DNA from: Clostridia bacterium
GTDB lineage: Bacteria > Bacillota > Clostridia > Oscillospirales > CAG-272
Direction: 5' to 3'
Length of the DNA: 13,888 nucleotides
Assembly (NCBI GenBank): GCA_017407375.1
Contig: JAFQWT010000112.1
Span: 1-13,888, forward strand
Shown: positions 13,814-13,888 of the stretch, in pieces
How positions within the stretch are numbered: position 1 is the first letter of the stretch
How the letters are laid out: each line of letters begins with the position of its first letter
Translations under genes and position numbers: made by a program
Notes under the pieces: model-generated
The model's database searches: none
Seen by the model: the letters and a program-made list of their open reading frames with translations, nothing else
Told to the model about the DNA's origin: nothing

Positions 13814-13875
13814 GTGTTAGTGGGTATGAGGAAAAAAGGAAACACCTTTTACCAAGGATAGTTTCCCACTAACAC
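13814..13875 (-). terminator. Leftward terminator nested inside an 11-bp inverted repeat
   Basis: On the minus strand GGAAAC (13866-13861) pairs with GTTTCC (13843-13838), enclosing CCTT/AAGG (13857-13854/13848-13845), and TTTTTT (13837-13832) follows. This looks like the terminator of a leftward gene lying beyond the window. It is enclosed by a perfect inverted repeat GTGTTAGTGGG/CCCACTAACAC (13814-13824 and 13865-13875), unusual for a simple terminator. No gene is visible from 13791 to 13888, and I find no convincing promoter for the cysteine-rich gene there. Confidence 0.5.
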
Positions 13876-13888
13876 AAAAAAATATTAG

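Noticed and set aside
13743..13875. T-box riboswitch for the cysteine-rich gene
   Set aside because: No T-box consensus (TGGNACCGCG-like) or specifier loop is visible, and the leader is too short.

Overview
The window looks like chromosomal DNA from a spore-forming, low-G+C-phylum (Bacillota, class Clostridia) bacterium whose own genome is GC-rich. The reasons are a full-length SpoIIE sporulation phosphatase, an AddA-type (Firmicute) recombination helicase/nuclease rather than RecB, Firmicute-style Shine-Dalgarno and sigma-A promoters, and intergenic hairpin repeats of a kind I associate from memory with gut Clostridia. The genus cannot be read from the sequence. There are no tRNA, rRNA, CRISPR or transposase genes.

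Layout. (1) 1-4378: a monocistronic unit with a near-consensus extended -10 promoter, a structured leader of about 145 nt, a 1331-residue secreted protein built from two diverged copies of a module of about 595 residues plus a C-terminal beta-rich domain, a structured 3' UTR and an intrinsic terminator. (2) 4379-4696: a convergent intergenic region packed with hairpin repeats: two related elements in opposite orientation, three tandem hairpins joined by TATATCA-type spacers, and the terminator of the leftward operon. (3) 10642-4697, leftward: alr (alanine racemase), truB (tRNA pseudouridine-55 synthase) and addA, probably one operon from a good promoter at 10614-10642. alr and truB overlap by 35 bp. 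truB and addA are separated by 179 bp carrying a 49-bp tandem repeat. (4) 10740-13195, rightward: spoIIE, divergent from alr, with a promoter of the Spo0A-controlled type (wide -35/-10 spacing and a near-match 0A box). (5) 13196-13888: a hairpin right after the spoIIE stop, a convergent terminator, and then a visibly AT-richer segment. That segment encodes a 68-residue six-cysteine protein on the minus strand, behind a leader that looks like a transcription attenuator (mutually exclusive hairpins, with a short aromatic-rich leader ORF running through them).

The core genes are ordinary housekeeping or sporulation functions: D-alanine supply for peptidoglycan, tRNA modification, double-strand-break repair, and the sigma-F-activating phosphatase. 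The least explained parts are the duplicated secreted protein, the repeat-dense intergenic regions, the tandem repeat in front of addA, and the attenuator-controlled small cysteine-rich gene at the right end, which is the best candidate for something undescribed.
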